From Hydractinia symbiolongicarpus (taxonomy: Eukaryota; Cnidaria; Hydrozoa; Anthoathecata; Hydractiniidae), in NCBI RefSeq assembly GCF_029227915.1, contig NC_079882.1:18362501-18426500 (forward strand): DNA of 64,000 bases, in the 5' to 3' direction. Below, piece by piece: positions 13,701-27,530 of the stretch; position 1 is the first letter of the stretch, and the number at the start of each line of letters is the position of its first letter. The translations under genes were made by a program, and so were the position numbers. The notes below the pieces were generated by a model. The model was not told the origin of the DNA, did no database searches, and saw only the letters and a list, made by a program, of their open reading frames with translations.

Positions 13701-16700
13701 GGCATGCCCTCATCAGATACTTTGTGATTGTGTAAAATATTGACAATAATGGGGACCAACCACATGCATTGGCAGTATAAGGCGGAACGTCAATAGAATT
13801 GACGTCCTATTTCAGCAAACAAACATTGCTGGGCATGCCCTCAAAAGATATTTTTTGTTTTGTGAAGAATTGACATTATTGGGAGCAACCACATCGATTG
13901 GCATTATAGGGCGGCACTTCAATAGAATTAAGGCCATATTTCCGCAAAACAAACACTGTTAGGCTTGCCCTCATCAGATACTTTGTGATTGTATAAAAAA
14001 TTGACAATAATGGGACCAACCACATTGATTGGGATTATAGGGCGGCACTTCAAAAGAATTGAGGTCATATTTCCGAAAACAAACACTGTTAGGCATGCCC
14101 TCATCAGATACTTTTTGATTGTGTAAAAAATGGACAATAATGGGTCCAACCACATGAATTGGCATTATAGGGCGCCACTTCAATAAAAATACGGCCATAT
14201 TTTCGATAACAAACACTGTTGGGCATGCCCTCATCAGATACTTTGTGATTGTGTAAAATATTGATAATAATGGGTCCAGTCACATAAATTGGCATTATAG
14301 GGCGGCACTTCAATAGAATTGAGGTCATACTTCCGCAAAACAAACACTGTTAGGCATGCCCTCATCAGGTACTTTTTGATTGTGTAAAATATTGACAATA
14401 ATGGGACCAACCACATTGATTGGCATTATAGGGCGGCACTTCAATAGAATTGAGGTCATACTTCCGCAAAACAAACACTGTTAGGCATGCCCTCATCAGG
14501 TACTTTTTGATTGTGTAAAATATTGACAATAATGGGACCAACCACATTGATTGGCATTATAGGGCGGCACTTCAATAGAATTGAGGTCATATTTACGAAA
14601 AAACACACTGTTAGGCATGCCCTCAAAAGATAGCTTTTGATTGTGTGAAAAATTGACAATAATGGGACCAACCACATGGATTGGCATTATAGGGCGGTTG
14701 TTCAATAGAATTAAGGCCATATTTCCACAAACAAACACTGTTAGGCATGCTCTCAAAAGATACTTTGTGATTGTGTAAAAAATTGACAACAATGGGACCA
14801 ACCACATGGATTGGCATTATAGGGCGGCACTTCAATAGAATTAAGGCGATATTTCTGCAAACAGACACAGTTGGTATGCCTTCGAAAGATACTTTGTGAT
14901 TGTGTGAAAAATTGACAATAATAGGACCAACCTCATGGTTTGACATTATAGGGCGGCACTTCAATAGAATTAAGGCCATATTTCCGCAAAACAAACACTG
15001 TTACGCATGCTCTCAAAAGATACTTTATGATTGTGTAAAAAATGGCAATAATGGGTCCAGTCACATGAATCGGCATTATAAGGCGGCACTTCAATAGAAT
15101 TGATGTCATATTTCCAAAAAAAAACAAAACTGTTAGGCATGCCCTCATCAGATACTTTGTGATTGTGTAAAAAATGGAAATAATGGCACTAACCACATGA
15201 ATTGGCATTATAAGGCGGCTGTTCAATAGAATTAAGGTCATATTTCCGCAAACAAACACTGTTAGGCACGCTCTCAAAAGACACTTTGTGATTGTGTAAA
15301 AAATTGACAATAATGCGACCAACCACATGGATCGGAATTATAGGGCGGCACTTCAATAGAATTGAGGTCATATTTCCACAAACAAACACTTTTAGGCATG
15401 CTTTCAAAAGATACTTTGTGATTGTGAAAAGAGTGGCAATAATGGGTCCAGTCACATAAATTGGCATTATAGCGCGGCCTTAAATAGAATTGAGGTCATA
15501 TTTCCAAAAAAAAAAAGAAACTGTTAGCCATGCCCTCATCAGATACTTTGTGATTGTGTAAAATATGGAAATAATGGGACCAACCACATGAATTGGGATT
15601 ATAGGGCGGCACTTCAATAGAATTGAGGTCATATTTCCGCAAACAAACACTGTTAGGCATGCTCTCATCAGATGCTTTGTGATTGTGTAAAAAATTGACA
15701 GTAATGAGACCTACCACATGAATTGGCAGTATAGGGCGGAACTTCAATAAAATTGAGGCCACATTTCCGAAAAAAAACACTGTTTGGCTTGCTCTCAAAA
15801 GACACTTTGTGATTCTGTGAAAAATTGAGAATAATGGGACCAACCACATGAATTGGCATTATAGGGTGGCACTTCAATAGAATTAAGGCTATATTTCCGC
15901 AAACAAAACTGTTAGGCATGCTCTCATCAGATGCTTTGTGATTGTGTATCTTATCAGATACTTTGTGATTGTGTAAAAAATTGACAATAATGGGGACCAA
16001 CCACATGGATTGGCAGTATAGGGCGGAACGTCAATAGAATTGAGGTCCTATTTCAGCAAACAAACACTGCTGGGCATGCCCTCAAAAGATACTTTTTGTT
16101 TGAGTGAGGAATTGACATTAATGTGACTAACCACATGGATTGGAATTATGGGGCGGCACTTCAATAGAATTAAGGCCATATTTCCGAAAAAAAACACTGT
16201 TACGCATGCTCTCAAAAGACACTTTGTGATTGTGTGAAAAATTGAGAATAATGGGACCAACCACATGAATTGGCATTATAGGGCGGCACTTCAATAGAAT
16301 TGAGGTCATACTTCCGAAAAAAGACACCGTTAGGCATGCCCTCATCAGGTACTTTTTGATTGTGTAAAAAATTTACAATAATGGGACCAACCTCATGGAT
16401 TGGCATGATAGGGCGGCTGTTCAATAGAATTAAGGTCATATTTCCGCAAACAAACACTGTTAGGCACGCTCTCAAAAGACACTTTGTGATTGTGTAAAAA
16501 ATTGACAATAATGGGACCAACCACATGGATCGGAATTATAGGGCGGCACTTCAATAGAATTAAGGCCATATTTCCGCAAACAAAACTGTTAGGCATGCCC
16601 TCATCAGATACTTTGTGATTGTGTATCTTATCAGATACTTTGTGATTGTGTAAAAAATTGACAATAATGGGGACAAACCACATGGATTGGCATTATAAGG

Positions 16701-19700
16701 CGGAACGTCAATAGAATTGAGGTCATATTTCAGCAAACAAACATTGCTAGGCATGCCCTCAAAAGATATTTTTTGTTTGTGTGAAGAATTGACATTAATG
16801 TGACTAACCACATGTTTGGAATTATGGGGCGGCACTTCAATAGAATTAAGGCCATATTTCCGCAAACAAACACTGTTAGGCATGTCCTCATCAGGTACTT
16901 TGTGATTGTGTAAAAAATTGACAATAATGGGACCAGTCACATGAATTGGCTTTATAGGGCGGCACTTCAAAAGAATTAACGCCATATTTCCGCAAACAAA
17001 CACTGTTAGGCATGTCCTCATCAGGTACTTTGTGATTGTGTAAAAAATTGACAATAATGGGACCAGTCACATGAATTGGGATTATAGGGCGGCACTTCAA
17101 TAGAATTGAGGTCCTATTTCAGCAAACAAACACTGCTGGGCATGCCCTCAAAAGATACTTTTTGTTTGAGTGAGGAATTGACATTAATGTGACTAACCAC
17201 ATGGATTGGAATTATGGGGCGGCACTTCAATAGAATTAAGGCCATATTTCCGAAAAAAAACACTGTTACGCATGCTCTCAAAAGACACTTTGTGATTGTG
17301 TGAAAAATTGAGAATAATGGGACCAACCACATGAATTGGCATTATAGGGCGGCACTTCAATAGAATTGAGGTCATACTTCCGAAAAAAGACACCGTTAGG
17401 CATGCCCTCATCAGGTACTTTTTGATTGTGTAAAAAATTTACAATAATGGGACCAACCTCATGGATTGGCATGATAGGGCGGCTGTTCAATAGAATTAAG
17501 GTCATATTTCCGCAAACAAACACTGTTAGGCACGCTCTCAAAAGACACTTTGTGATTGTGTAAAAAATTGACAATAATGGGACCAACCACATGGATCGGA
17601 ATTATAGGGCGGCACTTCAATAGAATTAAGGCCATATTTCCGCAAACAAAACTGTTAGGCATGCCCTCATCAGATACTTTGTGATTGTGTATCTTATCAG
17701 ATACTTTGTGATTGTGTAAAAAATTGACAATAATGGGGACAAACCACATGGATTGGCATTATAAGGCGGAACGTCAATAGAATTGAGGTCATATTTCAGC
17801 AAACAAACATTGCTAGGCATGCCCTCAAAAGATATTTTTTGTTTGTGTGAAGAATTGACATTAATGTGACTAACCACATGTTTGGAATTATGGGGCGGCA
17901 CTTCAATAGAATTAAGGCCATATTTCCGCAAACAAACACTGTTAGGCATGTCCTCATCAGGTACTTTGTGATTGTGTAAAAAATTGACAATAATGGGACC
18001 AGTCACATGAATTGGCTTTATAGGGCGGCACTTCAAAAGAATTAACGCCATATTTCCGCAAACAAACACTGTTAGGCATGTCCTCATCAGGTACTTTGTG
18101 ATTGTGTAAAAAATTGACAATAATGGGACCAGTCACATGAATTGGCATTATAGGGCGGCACTTCAATAGAATTGAGGTGATATTATCTAAAAAAAGCACT
18201 GTTAGGCATGCCCTCAAAAGATATTCTTCGTTTGTGTGAAAAATTGACAGTAATGGGACCAACCACATGGATTGGCATTATAGGGCGGCAATTCATTAGA
18301 ATTGAGGCCATATTTCCACAAACAAACACTGTTAGGCATGCTCTCATCAGATACTTTGTAATTGTGTAAAAAATTGACAGTAATGAGATCCACCACATGG
18401 ATTGGCATTATAGGGCGGAACTTCAATAGAATTGAGGCCATATTTCCGAAAAACAACACTGTTAGGCATGCTCTCAAAAGACACTTTGTGATTGTGTAAA
18501 AAATTGACAGTAATGAGATCAACCACATGGATTTGCATTATAGGGCGGAACTTCAATAGAATTGAGGACATATTTCCGTAAAAAAACACTGTTAGGCATG
18601 CTCTTAAAAGACACTTTGTGATTGTGTGAAAAAATGAGAATAATGGGACCAACCACATGAATTCGCATTATAAGGCGGCACTTCAATAGAATTAAGGCCA
18701 TATTTCCGCAAACAAAACTGTTAGGCATGCCCTCATCAGATACTTTGTGATTGTGTAAAATATTGACAATAATGGGGACCAACCACATGCATTGGCAGTA
18801 TAAGGCGGAACGTCAATAGAATTGACGTCCTATTTCAGCAAACAAACATTGCTGGGCATGCCCTCAAAAGATATTTTTTGTTTTGTGAAGAATTGACATT
18901 ATTGGGAGCAACCACATCGATTGGCATTATAGGGCGGCACTTCAATAGAATTAAGGCCATATTTCCGCAAAACAAACACTGTTAGGCTTGCCCTCATCAG
19001 ATACTTTGTGATTGTATAAAAAATTGACAATAATGGGACCAACCACATTGATTGGGATTATAGGGCGGCACTTCAAAAGAATTGAGGTCATATTTCCGAA
19101 AACAAACACTGTTAGGCATGCCCTCATCAGATACTTTTTGATTGTGTAAAAAATGGACAATAATGGGTCCAACCACATGAATTGGCATTATAGGGCGCCA
19201 CTTCAATAAAAATACGGCCATATTTTCGATAACAAACACTGTTGGGCATGCCCTCATCAGATACTTTGTGATTGTGTAAAATATTGATAATAATGGGTCC
19301 AGTCACATAAATTGGCATTATAGGGCGGCACTTCAATAGAATTGAGGTCATACTTCCGCAAAACAAACACTGTTAGGCATGCCCTCATCAGGTACTTTTT
19401 GATTGTGTAAAATATTGACAATAATGGGACCAACCACATTGATTGGCATTATAGGGCGGCACTTCAATAGAATTGAGGTCATACTTCCGCAAAACAAACA
19501 CTGTTAGGCATGCCCTCATCAGGTACTTTTTGATTGTGTAAAATATTGACAATAATGGGACCAACCACATTGATTGGCATTATAGGGCGGCACTTCAATA
19601 GAATTGAGGTCATATTTACGAAAAAACACACTGTTAGGCATGCCCTCAAAAGATAGCTTTTGATTGTGTGAAAAATTGACAATAATGGGACCAACCACAT

Positions 19701-22700
19701 GGATTGGCATTATAGGGCGGTTGTTCAATAGAATTAAGGCCATATTTCCACAAACAAACACTGTTAGGCATGCTCTCAAAAGATACTTTGTGATTGTGTA
19801 AAAAATTGACAACAATGGGACCAACCACATGGATTGGCATTATAGGGCGGCACTTCAATAGAATTAAGGCGATATTTCTGCAAACAGACACAGTTGGTAT
19901 GCCTTCGAAAGATACTTTGTGATTGTGTGAAAAATTGACAATAATAGGACCAACCTCATGGTTTGGCATTATAGGGCGGCACTTCAATAGAATTAAGGCC
20001 ATATTTCCGCAAAACAAACACTGTTACGCATGCTCTCAAAAGATACTTTATGATTGTGTAAAAAATGGCAATAATGGGTCCAGTCACATGAATCGGCATT
20101 ATAAGGCGGCACTTCAATAGAATTAAGGCCATATTTCCGCAAACAAAACTGTTAGGCATGCCCTCATCAGGTACTTTTTGATTGTGTGAAAAATTTACAA
20201 TAATGGGACCAACCTCATGGATTGGCATGATAGGGCGGCTGTTCAATAGAATTAAGGTCATATTTCCGCAAACAAACACTGTTAGGCACGCTCTCAAAAG
20301 ACACTTTGTGATTGTGTAAAAAATTGACAATAATGGGACCAACCACATGGATCGGAATTATAGGGCGGCACTTCAATAGAATTAAGGCCATATTTCCGCA
20401 AACAAAACTGTTAGGCATGCCCTCATCAGATACTTTGTGATTGTGTATCTTATCAGATACTTTGTGATTGTGTAAAAAATTGACAATAATGGGGACAAAC
20501 CACATGGATTGGCATTATAAGGCGGAACGTCAATAGAATTGAGGTCATATTTCAGCAAACAAACATTGCTAGGCATGCCCTCAAAAGATATTTTTTGTTT
20601 GTGTGAAGAATTGACATTAATGTGACTAACCACATGTTTGGAATTATGGGGCGGCACTTCAATAGAATTAAGGCCATATTTCCGCAAACAAACACTGTTA
20701 GGCATGTCCTCATCAGGTACTTTGTGATTGTGTAAAAAATTGACAATAATGGGACCAGTCACATGAATTGGCTTTATAGGGCGGCACTTCAATAGAATTA
20801 ACGCCATATTTCCGCAAACAAACACTGTTAGGCATGTCCTCATCAGGTACTTTGTGATTGTGTAAAAAATTGACAATAATGGGACCAGTCACATGAATTG
20901 GCATTATAGGGCGGCACTTCAATAGAATTGAGGTGATATTATCGAAAAAAAGCACTGTTAGGCATGCCCTCAAAAGATATTCTTCGTTTGTGTGAAAAAT
21001 TGACAGTAGTGGGACCAACCACATGGATTGGCATTATAGGGCGGCAATTCATTAGAATTGAGGCCATATTTCCACAAACAAACACTGTTAGGCATGCTCT
21101 CATCAGATACTTTGTAATTGTGTAAAAAATTGACAGTAATGAGATCCACCACATGGATTGGCATTATAGGGCGGAACTTCAATAGAATTGAGGCCATATT
21201 TCCGAAAAACAACACTGTTAGGCATGCTCTCAAAAGACACTTTGTGATTGTGTAAAAAATTGACAGTAATGAGATCAACCACATGGATTTGCATTATAGG
21301 GCGGAACTTCAATAGAATTGAGGACATATTTCCGTAAAAAAACACTGTTAGGCATGCTCTTAAAAGACACTTTGTGATTGTGTGAAAAAATGAGAATAAT
21401 GGGACCAACCACATGAATTCGCATTATAAGGCGGCACTTCAATAGAATTAAGGCCATATTTCCGCAAACAAAACTGTTAGGCATGCCCTCATCAGATACT
21501 TTGTGATTGTGTAAAATATTGACAATAATGGGGACCAACCACATGCATTGGCAGTATAAGGCGGAACGTCAATAGAATTGACGTCCTATTTCAGCAAACA
21601 AACATTGCTGGGCATGCCCTCAAAAGATATTTTTTGTTTTGTGAAGAATTGACATTATTGGGAGCAACCACATCGATTGGCATTATAGGGCGGCACTTCA
21701 ATAGAATTAAGGCCATATTTCCGCAAAACAAACACTGTTAGGCTTGCCCTCATCAGATACTTTGTGATTGTATAAAAAATTGACAATAATGGGACCAACC
21801 ACATTGATTGGGATTATAGGGCGGCACTTCAAAAGAATTGAGGTCATATTTCCGAAAACAAACACTGTTAGGCATGCCCTCATCAGATACTTTTTGATTG
21901 TGTAAAAAATGGACAATAATGGGTCCAACCACATGAATTGGCATTATAGGGCGCCACTTCAATAAAAATACGGCCATATTTTCGATAACAAACACTGTTG
22001 GGCATGCCCTCATCAGATACTTTGTGATTGTGTAAAATATTGATAATAATGGGTCCAGTCACATAAATTGGCATTATAGGGCGGCACTTCAATAGAATTG
22101 AGGTCATACTTCCGCAAAACAAACACTGTTAGGCATGCCCTCATCAGGTACTTTTTGATTGTGTAAAATATTGACAATAATGGGACCAACCACATTGATT
22201 GGCATTATAAAGCGGCACTTCAATAGAATTGAGGTCATACTTCCGCAAAACAAACACTGTTAGGCATGCCCTCATCAGGTACTTTTTGATTGTGTAAAAT
22301 ATTGACAATAATGGGACCAACCACATTGATTGGCATTATAGGGCGGCACTTCAATAGAATTGAGGTCATATTTACGAAAAAACACACTGTTAGGCATGCC
22401 CTCAAAAGATAGCTTTTGATTGTGTGAAAAATTGACAATAATGGGACCAACCACATGGATTGGCATTATAGGGCGGTTGTTCAATAGAATTAAGGCCATA
22501 TTTCCACAAACAAACACTGTTAGGCATGCTCTCAAAAGATACTTTGTGATTGTGTAAAAAATTGACAACAATGGGACCAACCACATGGATTGGCATTATA
22601 GGGCGGCACTTCAATAGAATTAAGGCGATATTTCTGCAAACAGACACAGTTGGTATGCCTTCGAAAGATACTTTGTGATTGTGTGAAAAATTGACAATAA

Positions 22701-25700
22701 TAGGACCAACCTCATGGTTTGGCATTATAGGGCGGCACTTCAATAGAATTAAGGCCATATTTCCGCAAAACAAACACTGTTACGCATGCTCTCAAAAGAT
22801 ACTTTATGATTGTGTAAAAAATGGCAATAATGGGTCCAGTCACATGAATCGGCATTATAAGGCGGCACTTCAATAGAATTGATGTCATATTTCCAAAAAA
22901 AAACAAAACTGTTAGGCATGCCCTCATCAGATACTTTGTGATTGTGTAAAAAATGGAAATAATGGCACCAACCACATGAATTGGCATTATAAGGCGGCTG
23001 TTCAATAGAATTAAGGTCATATTTCCGCAAACAAACACTGTTAGGCACGCTCTCAAAAGACACTTTGTGATTGTGTAAAAAATTGACAATAATGCGACCA
23101 ACCACATGGATCGGAATTATAGGGCGGCACTTCAATAGAATTGAGGTCATATTTCCACAAACAAACACTTTTAGGCATGCTTTCAAAAGATACTTTGTGA
23201 TTGTGAAAAGAGTGGCAATAATGGGTCCAGTCACATAAATTGGCATTATAGCGCGGCCTTAAATAGAATTGAGGTCATATTTCCAAAAAAAAAAAAAAAC
23301 TGTTAGCCATGCCCTCATCAGATACTTTGTGATTGTGTAAAATATGGAAATAATGGGACCAACCACATGAATTGGGATTATAGGGCGGCACTTCAATAGA
23401 ATTGAGGTCATATTTCCGCAAACAAACACTGTTAGGCATGCTCTCATCAGATGCTTTGTGATTGTGTAAAAAATTGACAGTAATGAGACCTACCACATGA
23501 ATTGGCAGTATAGGGCGGAACTTCAATAAAATTGAGGCCACATTTCCGAAAAAAAACACTGTTTGGCTTGCTCTCAAAAGACACTTTGTGATTCTGTGAA
23601 AAATTGAGAATAATGGGACCAACCACATGAATTGGCATTATAGGGTGGCACTTCAATAGAATTAAGGCTATATTTCCGCAAACAAAACTGTTAGGCATGC
23701 TCTCATCAGATGCTTTGTGATTGTGTATCTTATCAGATACTTTGTGATTGTGTAAAAAATTGACAATAATGGGGACCAACCACATGGATTGGCAGTATAG
23801 GGCGGAACGTCAATAGAATTGAGGTCCTATTTCAGCAAACAAACACTGCTGGGCATGCCCTCAAAAGATACTTTTTGTTTGAGTGAGGAATTGACATTAA
23901 TGTGACTAACCACATGGATTGGAATTATGGGGCGGCACTTCAATAGAATTAAGGCCATATTTCCGAAAAAAAACACTGTTACGCATGCTCTCAAAAGACA
24001 CTTTGTGATTGTGTGAAAAATGGAGAATAATGGGACCAACCACATGAATTGGCATTATAGGGCGGCACTTCAATAGAATTGAGGTCATACTTCCGAAAAA
24101 AGACACCGTTAGGCATGCCCTCATCAGGTACTTTTTGATTGTGTAAAAAATTTACAATAATGGGACCAACCTCATGGATTGGCATGATAGGGCGGCTGTT
24201 CAATAGAATTAAGGTCATATTTCCGCAAACAAACACTGTTAGGCACGCTCTCAAAAGACACTTTGTGATTGTGTAAAAAATTGACAATAATGGGACCAAC
24301 CACATGGATCGGAATTATAGGGCGGCACTTCAATAGAATTAAGGCCATATTTCCGCAAACAAAACTGTTAGGCATGCCCTCATCAGATACTTTGTGATTG
24401 TGTATCTTATCAGATACTTTGTGATTGTGTAAAAAATTGACAATAATGGGGACAAACCACATGAATTGGCATTATAGGGCGCCACTTCAATAAAAATACG
24501 GCCATATTTTCGATAACAAACACTGTTGGGCATGCCCTCATCAGATACTTTGTGATTGTGTAAAATATTGATAATAATGGGTCCAGTCACATAAATTGGC
24601 ATTATAGGGCGGCACTTCAATAGAATTGAGGTCATACTTCCGCAAAACAAACACTGTTAGGCATGCCCTCATCAGGTACTTTTTGATTGTGTAAAATATT
24701 GACAATAATGGGACCAACCACATTGATTGGCATTATAGGGCGGCACTTCAATAGAATTGAGGTCATACTTCCGCAAAACAAACACTGTTAGGCATGCCCT
24801 CATCAGGTACTTTTTGATTGTGTAAAATATTGACAATAATGGGACCAACCACATTGATTGGCATTATAGGGCGGCACTTCAATAGAATTGAGGTCATATT
24901 TACGAAAAAACACACTGTTAGGCATGCCCTCAAAAGATAGCTTTTGATTGTGTGAAAAATTGACAATAATGGGACCAACCACATGGATTGGCATTATAGG
25001 GCGGTTGTTCAATAGAATTAAGGCCATATTTCCACAAACAAACACTGTTAGGCATGCTCTCAAAAGATACTTTGTGATTGTGTAAAAAATTGACAACAAT
25101 GGGACCAACCACATGGATTGGCATTATAGGGCGGCACTTCAATAGAATTAAGGCAATATTTCTGCAAACAGACACAGTTGGTATGCCTTCGAAAGATACT
25201 TTGTGATTGTGTGAAAAATTGACAATAATAGGACCAACCTCATGGTTTGGCATTATAGGGCGGCACTTCAATAGAATTAAGGCCATATTTCCGCAAAACA
25301 AACACTGTTACGCATGCTCTCAAAAGATACTTTATGATTGTGTAAAAAATGGCAATAATGGGTCCAGTCACATGAATCGGCATTATAAGGCGGCACTTCA
25401 ATAGAATTGATGTCATATTTCCAAAAAAAAACAAAACTGTTAGGCATGCCCTCATCAGATACTTTGTGATTGTGTAAAAAATGGAAATAATGGCACCAAC
25501 CACATGAATTGGCATTATAAGGCGGCTGTTCAATAGAATTAAGGTCATATTTCCGCAAACAAACACTGTTAGGCACGCTCTCAAAAGACACTTTGTGATT
25601 GTGTAAAAAATTGACAATAATGCGACCAACCACATGGATCGGAATTATAGGGCGGCACTTCAATAGAATTGAGGTCATATTTCCACAAACAAACACTTTT

Positions 25701-27400
25701 AGGCATGCTTTCAAAAGATACTTTGTGATTGTGAAAAGAGTGGCAATAATGGGTCCAGTCACATAAATTGGCATTATAGCGCGGCCTTAAATAGAATTGA
25801 GGTCATATTTCCAAAAAAAAAAAAAAACTGTTAGCCATGCCCTCATCAGATACTTTGTGATTGTGTAAAATATGGAAATAATGGGACCAACCACATGAAT
25901 TGGGATTATAGGGCGGCACTTCAATAGAATTGAGGTCATATTTCCGCAAACAAACACTGTTAGGCATGCTCTCATCAGATGCTTTGTGATTGTGTAAAAA
26001 ATTGACAGTAATGAGACCTACCACATGAATTGGCAGTATAGGGCGGAACTTCAATAAAATTGAGGCCACATTTCCGAAAAAAAACACTGTTTGGCTTGCT
26101 CTCAAAAGACACTTTGTGATTCTGTGAAAAATTGAGAATAATGGGACCAACCACATGAATTGGCATTATAGGGTGGCACTTCAATAGAATTAAGGCTATA
26201 TTTCCGCAAACAAAACTGTTAGGCATGCTCTCATCAGATGCTTTGTGATTGTGTATCTTATCAGATACTTTGTGATTGTGTAAAAAATTGACAATAATGG
26301 GGACCAACCACATGGATTGGCAGTATAGGGCGGAACGTCAATAGAATTGAGGTCCTATTTCAGCAAACAAACACTGCTGGGCATGCCCTCAAAAGATACT
26401 TTTTGTTTGAGTGAGGAATTGACATTAATGTGACTAACCACATGGATTGGAATTATGGGGCGGCACTTCAATAGAATTAAGGCCATATTTCCGCAAACAA
26501 ACACTGTTAGGCATGTCCTCATCAGGTACTTTGTGATTGTGTAAAAAATTGACAATAATGGGACCAGTCACATGAATTGGCTTTATAGGGCGGCACTTCA
26601 ATAGAATTGAGGTCATATTACCGAAAAAAAGCACTGTTAGGCATGCCCTCAAAAGATATTCTTCGTTTGTGTGAAAAATTGAGAATAATGGGACCAACCA
26701 CATGAATTGGCATTATAGGGCGGCAATTCATTAGAATTGAGGCCATATTTCCACAAACAAACACTGTTAGGCATGCTCTCATCAGATACTTTGTGATTGT
26801 ATAAAAAATTGACAGTAATGAGATCCACCACATGGATTGGCATTATAGGGCGGCACTTCAATAGAATTGAGGCCATATTTCCGAAAAACAACACTGTAAG
26901 GCATGCTCTTAAAAGACACTTTGTGATTGTGTGAAAAATTGAGAATAATGGGACCAACCACATGAATTGGCATTATAGGGCGGCACTTCAATAGAATTAA
27001 GGCCATATTTCCGCAAACAAAACTGTTAGGCATGCCCTCATCAGATACTTTGTGATTGCGTAAAAAATTGGCAATAATGGGGACAAACCACATGGATTGG
27101 CAGGATAAGGCGGAACGTCAATAAAATTGAGGTCATATTTCAGCAAACAAACATTGCTGGGCATGCCCTCAAAAGATATTTTTTGTTTGTGTGAAGAATT
27201 GACATTAATGGGACCAACCACATGGATTGGAATTATGGGGCGGCCCTTCAATAGAATTAAGGCCATATTTCTGCAAACAGACACAGTTGGTATGCCGTCG
27301 AAAGATACTTTGTGATTGTGTAAAAAATTGACAATAATGGGTCCAGTCACATGAATTGGCATTATAGAGCGGCACTTCAATAGAATTGAGGTCATATTTC
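10781..27400. repeat. Higher-order repeat block C, segment reiterated at variable spacing
   Basis: A segment beginning near 10,781 is repeated, nearly identical, at about 13,928, 18,951 and 21,707, and a shorter version starts near 24,470. Using the landmark at 11,218, the copies lie at 14,365, 19,388, 22,144 and 24,672, giving offsets of 3,147, 5,023, 2,756 and 2,528 bp. An 8-monomer segment is also duplicated directly, with the variants at 16,048 and 16,560 recurring at 17,114 and 17,626 (offset 1,066 bp). The changing spacing, with near-identical content, is what repeated unequal crossover or segmental duplication would leave. Confidence 0.88.
12404..26285. repeat. Monomer subtype with a 26-bp internal duplication
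   Basis: Eight monomers carry an extra 26 bp formed by repeating the segment around TCAGATACTTTGTGATTG, joined by TGTGTATCTTATCAG. They lie near 12,404, 15,944, 16,618, 17,685, 20,443, 23,722, 24,398 and 26,251. The shared junction shows one original event later spread by block duplication, so the insertion is a usable marker for the duplication history. It also explains why the 8-monomer offset is 1,066 bp (8 x 130 + 26). Confidence 0.85.
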
Positions 27401-27530
27401 TGCAAACAGACACTAGTTGGTATGCCCTCGAAAGATACTTTGTGATTTTGTACGAAATCAGCAATAATGAGAACAAGCTCATCGTTTCACATGGGAGGTT
27501 ATGTTTCATTAGAATCAAGGCCACCAGCTG

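Larger units (their letters stand above)
1..27530. repeat. Satellite DNA array, ~130-bp monomer, ~210 copies
   Basis: Head-to-tail copies of a monomer of about 130 bp fill the first 27.5 kb with no unrelated insertion that I can see. Each monomer contains, in order, a block near GTTAGGCATGC, a block near TACTTTGTGATTGTG, a block near ACAATAATGGGACC, a block near GGCATTATAGGGCGG and a block near CAATAGAATT. Variants alternate at fixed places: CCCTCATCAG or GCTCTCAAAAG after GGCATG, and GACCAACCAC or GTCCAGTCAC in the middle. Some monomers carry an A-run of 12 to 15. Because 130 is not a multiple of three, an open frame shifts phase at every monomer, which explains the many short open frames. 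The array is cut by the left edge and its last monomers diverge from about 27,400. A centromeric or heterochromatic role is possible but not shown. Confidence 0.97.

Noticed and set aside
1-27400. Dozens of 60-231-codon open frames, mostly minus strand
   Set aside because: All lie in the 130-bp satellite, rotate phase at each monomer and change with every indel. They have no constant start, and frames overlap each other in different phases.
1-27530. CRISPR array
   Set aside because: Repeat units are adjacent, with no unique spacers, and the genome is eukaryotic.
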